From: Meconema thalassinum
Lineage: Eukaryota > Arthropoda > Insecta > Orthoptera > Tettigoniidae
NCBI GenBank assembly: GCA_946902985.2
Contig: OX336396.1
Location: 232,390,797-232,454,796 of the forward strand
Length of the DNA: 64,000 nt
Direction of reading: 5' to 3'
The notes under the pieces are model-generated. The model made no database searches, had not been told where the DNA came from, and was given only the letters and a program-made list of their open reading frames with translations. Positions 43,296-53,792 of the stretch are shown one piece after another (the stretch's first letter is position 1; each line of letters begins with the position of its first letter). The translations under genes and the position numbers were made by a program.

Positions 43296-46200
43296 TCACA
43301 AGAAATCCAGATAGTGTCCATATTTATCGTATAATTGTCCACTTTCACTAAGCTTCCAACGCTCTTTTTGCAGGTGATACCTGAGATCCAGGAAAGAGAA
43401 ATGTTGATCATTGTCCATCACGAAGTGTACATATTGGCCCATTATCCACACGATGGCAGTCTGTTTAATTTGGGGGAAGGCGGTCACCGACAAACGAACC
43501 AACTTCCTGTCATCAAGGTCATCCGTGGGCACATTTAATAGTTGACATACTTTTCCCTTACACCACAGCCACGTGGAGGCAACTCGCGTGCATGATGTGA
43601 AGCGGTGTATCGCCGTATCAGTTTGACCACATATAGTACACCATGGGTAAGCTTCAAGATGGATGGTATATCGCCGTAGAGCGGTTGGGATTAGATCGTT
43701 GAGGAAGATAAAAACCTGGGAGTGTACAGCAGAAGAAATGGTCATAGCCCCAAAACTTTTCCAAACAGTGGGCCAATGGACGTAGAGGGTGGTGGCCTCT
43801 ATTCGCGGTTTGGAGTGTACCACTTGCCGCAACATTTTATAGATACTTTCCGTCGTTGGAACAATCCCTGAAGACATTTGGCGAACAGTTTCCAGAAGGT
43901 ACTGTTGATGGTCCCTAAATATCTTCGGCAAAGCTCTATCACAACCACGGGCTGTGTTTCGAATATCTTTGTATAGCGCTTTCGTAAAAGTGTCATGTTG
44001 GGAAAGAATGGTGATATCGTTCTTGCAGAGGAGTGCACGGCATTTCATGCCATGAGCTGTTAGCCCTAGCCCGCCTTGCCGGGATGGGAGATACAACTGT
44101 TCCCGTTATACTCGGAACAAAAATCCTTGCCATATAAACCAAACTGTATATTTTGACAATTGGCTCTCAAACATTTTGGGAAGTGGGAAAAGTTGTGCGA
44201 CATACCATATTTTAGAGAGCGCAAACACGTTGAGGACCATGACCCGTTGCACTATATTGAGGTTTCTTTGACCAAATTGGATCAGGACTCCCCTAACTTT
44301 GGCAATGACCTTAGTCCAGTTTGCTTGCACTGTGTCCAGAAGCGATTGCTTCCAGGTAATGCCAAGAATTTTCACCTCATTTACTATCCGGAACCAGGGC
44401 TGTGGGGTAATCACTGAGTTAGTATTGAGCGGAAGCAAAGCAGTTTTCTGGGGGTTCGATTGTGCTCCAAAGGCGATATGGTAGAGCTGAAGGACGCTAT
44501 CGATGTGGGAGATGTCTTCTTTATTGCGGATCAATATTGATACGTCATCAGCATAGGCGCACATTCCAAAAACATGTGTGGACAGTTTGTAACCCTGTAG
44601 CTTCACCTGGGTAGTCCGAATGAATGGTTCAAGGCCAATGACAAAAAGTAGCATAGAAAGGGGACATCCTTGCCTAACTGATCGTTGTATTGGAATCAGA
44701 GGGGAAAGAAAACCGTTGACGAGCACTCTAGACGTAGCATTACAATTTATCATACGAATGTAGTCAATAAGGATTTCAGGAAATTCGAAGTGTTGCAAGA
44801 CCATGTACAAGTATTCGTGACTGATGCGGTCGAAAGCTTTATCAAGATCTAAGGTGAGAAAACTCATTGGCTCAGTGGGGAGCATTTCGGCTTTTAGGTG
44901 TAGGTCCCGTAGTATCGCTAAGTTTGTTAACAGAGTTCTTCCAGGAATACTGCAACATTGTTCATCACCAATGATATCAGGTAGAACAGTCTTCAATCGG
45001 CATGCAAGTACTTTGGTAAGGACTTTATAGTCACTGCAGAGCAGAGTAACTGGTCGGAAGTCACCAACTGCCATGGGAGAGGATGTTTTTGGTATGACTA
45101 TGGTACCCTCGTGATGTGATTGACAAAGAGCACGACGTTGGAGAATGGTACGCAGGACATGACAAAATTATTTGCCAATGAGAGGCCAGAAGTGTTTATA
45201 CTTTTCATATGGCAGTCCATCAATGCCAGGTGAGCGGTTGTTTGGGAGTTGTATAACCACAGAGTGAATCTCTTCATCCGTAATATCCGCGCGGAGCAGA
45301 GTTTTGTTGTCCGGAGATAGTTGGGTATTGCAAGATGACAGCAATAGGGTCACCTGCTGTGGATCAATGGGAGCCTTAGCGTAGAACCGTTGATAAAATA
45401 ATGATATTTCACGACGTATAGCGTCAGGGGAGGTGACGACACTTCCAGTACTGGTGCGGAGGCGGTGGATATATTTACGTTGCCGCTCACGTTGTCCTTT
45501 GGCGATATGGTATACACTTGCACTTTCGTCCGGGAGCACTGTACGATCTTTTAAAGCCACGTTTATATGAGCGAGCGTTCGTTGCTGTAGAGACAGGAGC
45601 TTGGTTTTAACTTCCCGGATCTGGTCATATATACGCTCCCCAGCATCAGATCTTTGCTGGAGCTGGCGAAGAACTCGATAGTAAAATTCAACTGTATCCC
45701 GTCTTTCCCGACCTCGTTGGTAAGATATGTTCTTAAAGACGCGGCGGATCCCTGGTTTAACTAAAATATCTCACCAGTCTGTGCAGTCGCGAAATTTGCA
45801 TTTTTATTGGACCCATCGAGTCCAGTGTTGTATGAAAATATCTTGGCATTCCTCCTCCAGTAACAGCGAGCAATTCAGCTTCCAATAACCTCTTCCTATG
45901 TGAAATATGGGATGGGGGTAAGAGATTGTACATACGACAGCATGATGGTTAGTGAAACTGGCAGGTATCACTTCATATCGTCTAGGCTGGATAAGTTCCT
46001 GTGAAAAGTAGATGCGGTCAAGTCGTGATGAGGAGTTGGGACTTATACAGGTGTAATGGGGCAGGGGCACCCGTAAACTATCCACAGCATCAATGAGGTG
46101 TAGGGAGGTAAGAAGGGTCCTGAGAGCCGGGTTGACACCTTGGTATGAGCTAGTGGAATCTTCTGGGCGTTGAATACAATTGAAATCCCCTGCAAGAATA

Positions 46201-46664
46201 AGTTTTTCCTTAACGTCGTGCAGATGAGGCAGTATACTCTGTTGAAAGAACATTTTCCGTTCCACACGTTTATTGGACCCGGATGGGGCATATACATTAA
46301 TCAGGGTGGTATTGTTTATGTGTCCAGATATTATGCGTCCTGATGGATGACATAGCACACCTTCGAGTGGGATATCATGTCTTATGAGGAATCCGGTCCC
46401 TCTATTCGTATTACCGGTATTGATGTATTGTTTGTAGAAGGCAGATATGGGCAAACAGGGTAGAGCAACTTCTTGAATGAAGGCAATGTCAATGTCTGCA
46501 TCTCGAAGGAATCTCTCCAACAGTTGAAATTTCAGAGGGCATTCTATTACATTGATATTCACAGTGGCCACAGTGAGAAATAGCGCCATTAAGAGAAGTA
46601 TAAAAGTTGTGCTAGACATACTGGAAGTTGGACTCGAGAAAAAAGAAAAAAGAAAAAAAGACAC
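43296..46664 (-). pseudogene. L1/Tx1-like ORF2: endonuclease and reverse transcriptase
   Basis: One frame of about 1,122 codons holds all blocks, with stops only at 45804, 45771-45773, 45168 and 44106. Endonuclease: TVATVNINVIECP, AFIQEVALP, NVYAPSG, LAGDFNCIQ, RLDRIYFS and NHHAVV. RT: NNRSPGIDGLPYE, FRPVTLLCSDYKVLTK, LDLDKAFDRISHEYL, VRQGCPLS and AYADDVSIL. The C-terminal part has WCTICGQTDTAIHRFTSC (a CCHC-like zinc region) and ends with YGHYLDFL. The first 25 codons look hydrophobic and may not be part of the real protein; the true start may be the Met near VATVNI. Confidence 0.88.
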
Positions 46665-47242
46665 AGGTGAGAAATATACTGGTGCACTATGTCAAATTAG
46701 GTTGAGATAGTTCCTTTTGACTGCCATTCATAGGCCGGCTGTCAGCGGTTGAGAGCGTTCGTGGGTCCCTAGATGACGTAGAATGAAGATTTTGTTTCTT
46801 TTTCACAGCTGCGGGAACGTTTGTAGAGCCAGTTTGATTCTTCGGGGCTGGTACGGCAATCGAGGCATTTGTTTTAATCTTCTTAGAGACGTTCTCGGAT
46901 CCCCGATCAACATTCTTAAGTGAGTCGGTAGGGACCAGCGAAGGTGGGGGCAGTGAAGACAAAATTTCTGTGGCAGTCTGTAGTGACGGCATAGTTGGTT
47001 CTATGGCTGCGATACAGGTTGCCGATAGCACAGGGGCACTCTGTGGCTCGCAGCTCTGGTCAGGGCAAGGTACCAGTTCTGCGTCAGAAGTATCCGAGGT
47101 CACTTCTGGTGTTGTCCCAGCTGACTGATCAATAAGCATGTTTTCATATGACGTTTGCTGCGTCACAACTTCCGAGTATTGGACACGTCGTTGTTGTGTA
47201 GGAGTTATACCGAGGGGAATCATTTTCTTTGGGCAGTTAATA

Positions 47243-48707
47243 CACACATCAAAAAAAGTTTTGCATCACCTCGGTTCCCAGATCTCCGGCATATAGACGT
47301 TGACTGTGTATATTGTATCCAAGATACAGTCCCTTTGACTGTTCATAGATGTCACTAAAACTGCTCAAAGATGTAAACAACCATGCATGAGCAGGGCCTA
47401 TTAGACGGAGGGGGTACGACAGCCGATCAGTTCCAGTCATTCCACCAGGACGAAGGTACGCTGCTCATGTTGTCTGTAGTTCTACCATGCCTAGAAGGTC
47501 AATACCGCAGTTCGATCGCGTCCGCATTGTTACTTTGTGTCAAGAAGGGCTCTCAACAAGGGAAGTTTCCAGGCGTCTCAGAGTGAACCTAAGCGATGTT
47601 GTTCGGACATGGAGGAGGTACAGAGATACAGGAACTGTCGATGACAGGCCTCGCTCAGGCCGCCCAAGGGCTACTACTGTAGTGGATGACCGCTACTTAC
47701 GGATTGCCGCTCGGAGGAACCCTGACAGCAATGCCACCATGTTGAATAATGCGTTTCGTTCAGCCACAGGACGTCGTGTTTCAACTCAAACTGTGCGCAA
47801 TAGGCTGCATGATGCGCAACTTCACTCCTGACGTCCATGGCGAGGTCCAGCTTTGCAACCCTGACACCATGCAGCGCGGTACAGATGGGCCCGACAACAT
47901 GCTGAATGGACCCCACGGAATTGGCATCACGTTCTCTTCACCGATGAGTTTCGCATATGCCTTCAACTAGACAATCGTCGGAGACGTGTTTGGAGGCACC
48001 CTGGTCAGGCTGAACGTCTTAGACACACTGTCCAGCGAGTGCAGCAAGGTGGTGGTTCCCTGATGTTTTGGGGTGGCATTATGTGGGGCCGACGTACGCC
48101 ACTGGTGGTCATGGGAGGCTCCGAGACGGCTTTACGATACCTGAATGACATCCTCCGACCCATAGTGCAACCATATCGGCAGAATATTGGAGAGGCATTT
48201 GTCTTCATGGACGACAATTCTCGACCTCATCGTGCACATCTTGTGAATGCGTTCCTTCAAGATAACGACATCGCTCGACTACAGTGGCCAGCATGTTCGC
48301 CAGACATGAACCCTATCGAACATGCCTGGGATATGTTGAAAAGGGCTGTTTATGGACGTCTTGACCCACCAACCACTCTGAGAGATTTACGCCGAATTGT
48401 CGTTGAGGAGTGGGACAATTTGGACCAACAGTGTCTTGATGAACTTGTGGATAGTATGCCACGGCGAATACAGGCATGCATCAATGCAAGAGGACGTGCT
48501 ACTGGGTATTAGAGGTAGTGGTGTGTACTGCAATCTGGACCACAAATGCTGAAAGTCTAGCTGTATGATGGTACAACATGCAATGTGTGGGTCTCATGAG
48601 CAATTAAACGAGCTGAAATGTTGTTTGTGTTGATCTCTATTCCCTTTGTATTTAATGGTTCCGGAACTCTTGGAACCGAGGTGATGCAAAACTTTTTTTG
48701 ATGTGTG
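47243..48707 (+). mobile_element. Tc1-like transposon inserted in ORF1 zinc knuckle
   Basis: CACACATCAAAAAAAGTTTT begins at 47243 and, in reverse complement, at 48707. The inverted repeats match for about 36 bp (to CACCTCGGTTCC). TA at 47241-47242 and 48708-48709 is the target duplication. The length of 1,465 bp is usual for a complete Tc1 element, and the transposase frame is complete except for two stops. Confidence 0.95.
47487..48512 (+). pseudogene. Tc1-like DD34E transposase with two in-frame TGA codons
   Basis: A single frame of 341 codons plus stop. An N-terminal HTH (QEGLSTREVSRRL), the GRPR linker (RPRSGRPRATT) and a second HTH (RVSTQTVRNRLHDA) precede the catalytic domain: first Asp in VLFTDEFR (about 47932), second in FMDDNSRPH (about 48213), Glu in MNPIEHAW, 34 residues after the second Asp. 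All three catalytic residues are present. The only lesions seen are TGA at 47829-47831 (codon 115) and 47862-47864 (codon 126), where related proteins often have Arg; each can be one C-to-T change. WGGIMW and the end RATGY are as expected. Confidence 0.92.
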
Positions 48708-48879
48708 TACGTAGATGTGTGGTAGCATTGCAAATTAAACAGGTCTGTTTCTGTCCATTATACGTTATATAGCCAGAATGGCCACCAAAAGTCTCAGTGG
48801 AGGGGATATCTTGCTTGATTTCCATAGTGACGGCACGTATTCCATTATACACCGGGAACTGATAAGCAGAAGACCATTG

Positions 48880-49688
48880 CACAGTGGGTCAAAATCGAAA
48901 TCTAGGGGGACAAAATTATTTTTACGTTTTAATCATGAATTTAGAGTGAAAGCAACGTATGTAATTTGTTTACTTCATAATAGACATCAGTTAAGACATT
49001 TTTAAGATACGTCTACACATGCAAGAAATTGTCTATGACGAGGAGTTGGATAGAGCATTCAGTTATCTCTTCAGAACCATTTTCTACCCCTAATTTACTT
49101 TTAACAAAGTCACAAAGTTCCACTTTTGACATAATCGTCGAACCCAGTACTTCAAACAGTTGTAAACGTGTGAGAACTGGTTACGCGGCATCTTCTAAAA
49201 CGTAAAATAACTAAGTAAGTTGCAAAAAGATGCAAAAAGTCTTATAACTGGCGTGAACTACAAGACTTTATCTACATTTTAACATTAAGTAGAAAGTGAC
49301 GCAGAGTGACGCGACATACTAAAAATCTAAGTGAAAATATAATTTTAAAAATAATAGTTAAATATTATATAATGCAAATATAGCTAAAATTACATAACAA
49401 TTACGCCCATTAATAACTGAAACACGTTACAAAGATCATACCTTCAGCTGTATGTTCCATCTTAAAGCATCACACTAACCACAAAGACAACCAAACCACA
49501 GCCACTTACATTCACCCTCCAATTCTGACTGCTCGAACAGTGGTGACAGATTTACACTAAGATGCGTTTAAATCCCTGAATAGTGAGCGGCAATTGTATG
49601 AGAATGCTGTAGAGGTAATAAATTTTGATTTTTTAATTATGAAAATAAATAATTTTGTCCTCCTAGATTTCAATTTTGACCCACTGTG
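48880..49688. mobile_element. Transib-like non-autonomous transposon with RSS-heptamer ends
   Basis: Both ends begin CACAGTGGGTCAAAAT; the inverted repeats match for about 42 bp with two or three differences. CATTG at 48875-48879 and 49689-49693 is a 5-bp target duplication, and taking out the element plus one copy restores ORF1 of the host LINE. A 5-bp duplication and CAC-x-x-TG ends are the hallmarks of Transib and RAG-type transposons, and CACAGTG is the V(D)J heptamer. At 809 bp there is no recognisable transposase inside. The family call is inference from ends and duplication length. Confidence 0.78.
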
Positions 49689-50294
49689 CATTGTTCTTTC
49701 CTGACGTCACTCACAGTGCCATATTTCGACAGGACGGATTTGAAAATTTCAGGGGGTACTTCGAGTGGGACACTAAATATACGCACTGTGGTAAAATTGG
49801 AATCCGCTGTGGAGAGCTTAACATTTGTCATTTCGCCTGAGTCATACTGAAATTTAATAGGATCTGCAAAAGTATTTAACAATTTCTGATAAATAGGTAT
49901 GCTGATTACCTTGATGTACATGTTTTTTTCGTGCGCATTTAACTGGATGGCTTCTACTTGGTCGACAGTCAACCGGAGGGTATCGCCAATCCAGCGGTGA
50001 ATTTCTCCTGGTGAGGGGCGAGAACTCTGCTTGTCCCATTGGCAGCGTACGGTGTTTTTTCTCTGGTATCCGGACATGAATGATTTTCAGCGGGGTTTTC
50101 TGGGTTTCTGGGTTTCTGGTTTTGTTGTCCTATCTGGAACACTACTTGAAAAAGTATTGTCCGAATGACACACGGAAGGTCAGTACACACGTGGAACTAA
50201 GGAAGCACCGGTATTAGGAACCGTAAACTCTTCCAATGCGGTCACACAGCGCGCACACACGTACCGCACTCGGCCACGACTAGTGACCAACTGG

Positions 50295-50315
50295 CCACTC
50301 ACCCACCGTGGTAAG
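50295..50315 (-). mobile_element. SINE5 head end, right side of the LINE
   Basis: CCACTCACCCACCGTGGTAAGC completes (apart from one base) the SINE5 that stops at 43212. Confidence 0.82.
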
Positions 50316-50628
50316 CTGGCTGGCATCATGCTGACTGTCCCTATCTGATAGGTACGATGACAGCTTGAGGGTAGCAGTGAAATGAGTTGCTAGTTATAGT
50401 ACTACTATACGCTATGGTACTACCAACTCGAAAAACATAAAGTCCGGGTCCGTGGCTGGAATGCAACGAGTCAGCAGGAGACAGCTGGCCTCTGCGCGAA
50501 CGACAATAGTGCCAACCTACTACTGACCAGTACGATTTCACAGTTGAAACTAAACGAAAGTAGCAGTGAGTAACCATATCGTGAATAACATCTGGGCTGA
50601 GTTGGCAATACCTGTAGCGGCACGTCCA
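50316..50628. other. Stretch without a recognised gene
   Basis: Unassigned sequence. The ORF that runs through it on the minus strand enters from the RT fragment. Confidence 0.4.
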
Positions 50629-51632
50629 TACCTTTTCGTTTGTAACCCTATCTACCCATCTGATCTTCATCATTCTCCTGTAACACCACATTTCAAACGC
50701 TTCAATTCTCCTCTTTTCTGCACCAATAGTCCAAGTTTCACTTCCATACAGTGCCACGCTCCAGACGAAGGCTTTCAAAAATAACTTCCTAATACCTAAA
50801 TCTATATGCGATGTCAACAGATTCCTTTTTTGTAGGGATGCTTTCCTTGCCTGAGCCAACCTACTTCTTACATCCTCTTTGCTTCGTCCATCACTGGTTA
50901 TTTTACTTCCTAAGTAACAGAAGTCTCCTACTTTCTTTAGCTTTTCACCTGCCAATTTGAGTCCATGCAGGCTGTTCCAGCCGAGCAACTCACTCGTGAG
51001 CAGCGGAGTACTCGCCGCCTTACGTGAGTAAACCTGCAACATGCAATCCAGCTCTGATGTGGGGGGCTGCCGTCACTTCGCGGTGGATACGTCAAGACTA
51101 GCTGGAAGTGCATGGACCTGTACTATGACCTTCGTCCAGCGACGCATTGGCCATCACCCCAGTCCCTCTCCAACTGTGCTCCGAGCATTACTGCTGAGTA
51201 CTCGCGTGTACTCCTACTCAAACTCGTGGATTTGGAGCAGCCTGCCATAGATGTTTCTTATTTATTTCGGCTGCATTCCAATATGTTGTCTTACATTTAT
51301 TGATTTTCATCATGAATTCTTTCCTCAAGACGGAGTCCATACCATTCAAAAACTCATTCAAATCCTCTGGTGTGTAGGCCAAGATGACGATGTCATCAGC
51401 TAATCTGAGAATTGAAATTATTTCTCCTTGAATCTTCACGCCCACTCCAATTTCATTCATTGCTTGTTCAATGTAAAGATAAAAAACTATGGATGATTAG
51501 TTGCAGCCTTGCCTTACTCCTTTCTGAATACCAGCTTCTCTCTCATGTCCTTGAACTCGAATGACTTCTGTGTAGTTTCTGTATGGATTGTAGATCACCC
51601 TCCTATCCCTGTACTTTGGAATTACGGAACTT
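50629..51632 (-). pseudogene. LINE reverse transcriptase fragment, second copy, split
   Basis: The minus-strand order is YNPYRNYTEVIRVQG, GIQKGVRQGC, LADDIVILAYTPEDLNEF (51420-51340), MMKINKCKT, then an interruption at 50967-51245, then LKLAGEKLKKVGDFCYLG, SRLAQARKASLQKR and FEMWCYRRMMKIRWVDRVTNE. It is the same family as 31203-32045 but keeps more of the RT palm, including the VRQGC motif. Dead by frameshifts and truncation at both ends. Confidence 0.78.
50967..51245. mobile_element. 279-bp element with 8-9 bp inverted ends inside the RT fragment
   Basis: By comparison with the copy at 31800-31840, extra DNA starts at GCAGGCTG (50967) and ends at CAGCCTGC (51245). CAT flanks both sides (50964-50966, 51246-51248), a possible 3-bp duplication. 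The GC content is higher than in the surroundings. No coding content. Superfamily unknown. Confidence 0.65.
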
Positions 51633-52182
51633 ATATTCGTGATACTCCTCTTATATCCCCCTTACTGTATTTGAGTTTATTCGGACAGAATGTGTTCGTG
51701 ATGAATTCTTTTATTTACATCCTGTAGAAAGAAACGCGTTCTAGCACCGGTTGTTCCCGCAGAGCACGCTATTTAGATCGACAGCCTAATGCCCGTATTA
51801 CCGAGTCCCAGAAGCGATGACGAGGGAGGGTGAGGTGTGCTCCGACAGATCAATACATATTGACATCGCGTCTTTACGAGAAGAAGCGCTGCATTGGGAC
51901 TTGTCAAGGAACGTGGAATTGAAAAGAATTATTTTATTTCCAGTGGAACGAGTTGTAACGAAATCGGGCGCTGACAGCGTGAATGATTTCTTTAAGACCC
52001 CCAGCTTACTTCAACAGTTCATTCGAGTTAAAATATCTTTAAGAATCTAGCAAAATACATTTTTATTTAAGATATTTTTCATTCAATATGATAGAAAACA
52101 CGAGGCTCGAAATATTAGAATCAAAGTGAGGAAGCAATTTGAAGATTACTTTTTTGTGTTCTTCATTAGGCTATTATTATAA
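51633..52182. other. Stretch without a recognised gene
   Basis: Small ORFs only (for example 51817-52050 plus), no known motif. Confidence 0.4.
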
Positions 52183-52316
52183 CCGCCCCAGGCGGGTGCG
52201 ACAGGCTTCGGCAGTCGGCACAGTTCATATCCTCGCCGCTAGATGGGGGCTTCATTCACTTCATTCCCTGACCCGGTCGGTCGACTGGAAGCAGGCTGTG
52301 GATTTTCTTTTTCATT
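52183..52316 (+). mobile_element. SINE3, 5'-truncated
   Basis: The 3' half of SINE3: CGGCAGTCGGCACAGTTCAT, the CGCTAGATGGGGGCTTCATT block, and the tail GGATTTTCTTTTTCATT. Confidence 0.8.
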
Positions 52317-52383
52317 ATTATCACCAATTACGAATGTTCTTACCTCACTCAGTTAACAAGGTGCAGTCTTGAATCTTATTACT

Positions 52384-52460
52384 TACAACGGCCAGAAGCG
52401 AACCTGCAAGCTTGGGGTTGGTAGTCCGACACGATAACCACTTACCCACCGTGGCAAGCT
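52384..52460 (-). mobile_element. SINE5 head only
   Basis: The minus-strand tRNA-like head from GCCACGGTGGGTAAGTGG down to CGTTGTAAGT. It faces the next SINE5 head-to-head, 88 bp apart. Confidence 0.75.
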
Positions 52461-52548
52461 TAATGATCTTGTGGCCTCTGGAGAGGCCGAGTGCGGTCTT
52501 TCTAGTAGACGTCCATGGGTGACTTGCGCGTTGTAATGAGAATGAAGT

Positions 52549-52933
52549 GCCACGGTGGGTGAGTGGTTATTATGTCGGACTACCAACCCCAAGCTTGCAG
52601 GTTCGCTCTTGGCCGTGGTAAGTAATTTTTGAAAGGTGACAAAAATCACGGCACGCATGTCGTACATTGTTGGAATGTTAAAGAACCCATTTGAATACAG
52701 TAGGCCGTGTTCATAATGGCAAAATTAATCTCGGAATTTTCCGCCAACACAAAGTTCCTCCATTGTCTACTAGAAAGCGCTATAGTAATATCGAACCTCC
52801 TAGACTTTCATAGCGCTCCAAGGAAAAACAAAATTGGACATGAAAGCTGCCCTTTAGTCGTTAAATAACAAAGCTTGCACCCGGCACCCGAGGCCATGCG
52901 ATATTATTATTATTATTAATATTATTATTATAG
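52549..52933 (+). mobile_element. SINE5, full length
   Basis: Head GCCACGGTGGGTGAGTGG at 52549, B-box-like GCAGGTTCGCTC, body with CATAGCGCTCCAAGG, tail of ATT repeats to about 52933. Confidence 0.82.
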
Positions 52934-53412
52934 GCTTATTACCAGACATTAAATCTTAAGCACCCCTTCAAAACAGTGCGTTTCTAAACCCATAACATCA
53001 TAAGATTCAATATTGTCCCAATAGTAACATATTGTCCCTTAGGAAGCAATACCGCCCATCTGACAACGAACTTCATTTCCAATAGTTTCCTTATTATGAG
53101 GTGTTCCTAGGCAAAACCCCACACATGACACGGCATAAACCTAGAAAAATTGCCGAGTTTTATTTCCTTGGCCGTGTAAGCCAATAAACAATCCTTTTGG
53201 AAGCCTTTATAGGGAGGTGAAAGGCTGCTCGAGCATTTAGCTCTCGCACCAAAGAAGCGCAGGTGCGCTTCATAAGAAGGGAGGTAGTGCACAGTTTGCT
53301 ACTCCTGTGGGGGTCCGGGCACGGACACCATGAGCCCGCTGATGAGCCAGCTTTGTGTTCCTAGGTGAAATCCCACACAAGACACGGCATAAACCTAGAA
53401 AAATTGCAGAGT
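52934..53412. repeat. Unassigned stretch with a ~60-bp direct repeat
   Basis: GTTCCTAGGCAAAACCCCAC at about 53103 and GTTCCTAGGTGAAATCCCAC at about 53352 begin two matching ~60-bp segments, both with ACGGCATAAACCTAGAAAAA. The origin is unknown. Confidence 0.6.
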
Positions 53413-53650
53413 ATTATTAATAATAATAATGTTATTAGATTTACGTCCCTTTTAACTACTCTGCCTTTTAAAGAAGCCAGGGTGCCGGAATGTTGCCCCG
53501 AAAGAGAACCTTAACGTGCTAGTAAATCTACTGATACGGCTCCCTCCTATTTGCGCTCCCACAAATTCCAACTGACAGCGCCAGGATTCGATCTTGCAAC
53601 CTTGGGCACATCAGGCGAGAACGTTACCACTGAGCCACGCAGCCAGTTAG
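53413..53650 (-). mobile_element. SINE4 copy
   Basis: The minus-strand head ends CTGGCTGCGTGGCTCAGTGG near 53645; the B box is decayed (GATCGAATCCTGG); the tail is (ATT)n at 53413-53430. Confidence 0.72.
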
Positions 53651-53792
53651 GCAAGATGAAGTAGAGCAGAGATTCCCAAACTGGGCGAATTCACCCAGTA
53701 GTGGACGATTTAAGCACGCCAGTGGGCGAAACTGACAGAATGTGAATTTGATGGGCGATTTGAAACAAAAATGGTGGGCAAATAATTCAGTA

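Larger units (their letters stand above)
46687..50077 (-). pseudogene. L1/Tx1-like ORF1 in three exon-like pieces cut by transposons
   Basis: Piece 1, from ATG 50077 to 49689, has SGYQRKNTVRCQW and VRIFSVPLEVPPEIF, an RNA-binding-like region. Piece 2, 48879-48708, reads WSSAYQFPVYNG and then CLICNATTHLR. Piece 3, 47242-46687, reads INCPKKMIPLG and a Ser/Pro/Thr-rich tail ending NLT. If each transposon and one duplication copy are taken out, the frame is continuous: VRKEQ joins WSSAY, and CLICNATTHLR joins INC to form a C-x2-C-x4-H-x4-C zinc knuckle. ORF1 proteins of this kind bind the element RNA. Confidence 0.85.
43213..50294 (-). mobile_element. L1/Tx1-like LINE, near full length, with two DNA transposons inside
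   Basis: The minus-strand element has a 5' untranslated region of about 217 bp, ORF1, ORF2 and an A-rich tail (T run at 43213-43240). Without the Tc1 and Transib-like inserts it is about 4.8 kb, a normal full-length size. ORF1 starts with ATG at 50077 and ORF2 lies in 46664-43296. The element interrupts a SINE5 with a 5-bp duplication, CCACT. ORF2 has four stops but no frameshift, so it is a fairly young dead copy. Confidence 0.85.
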
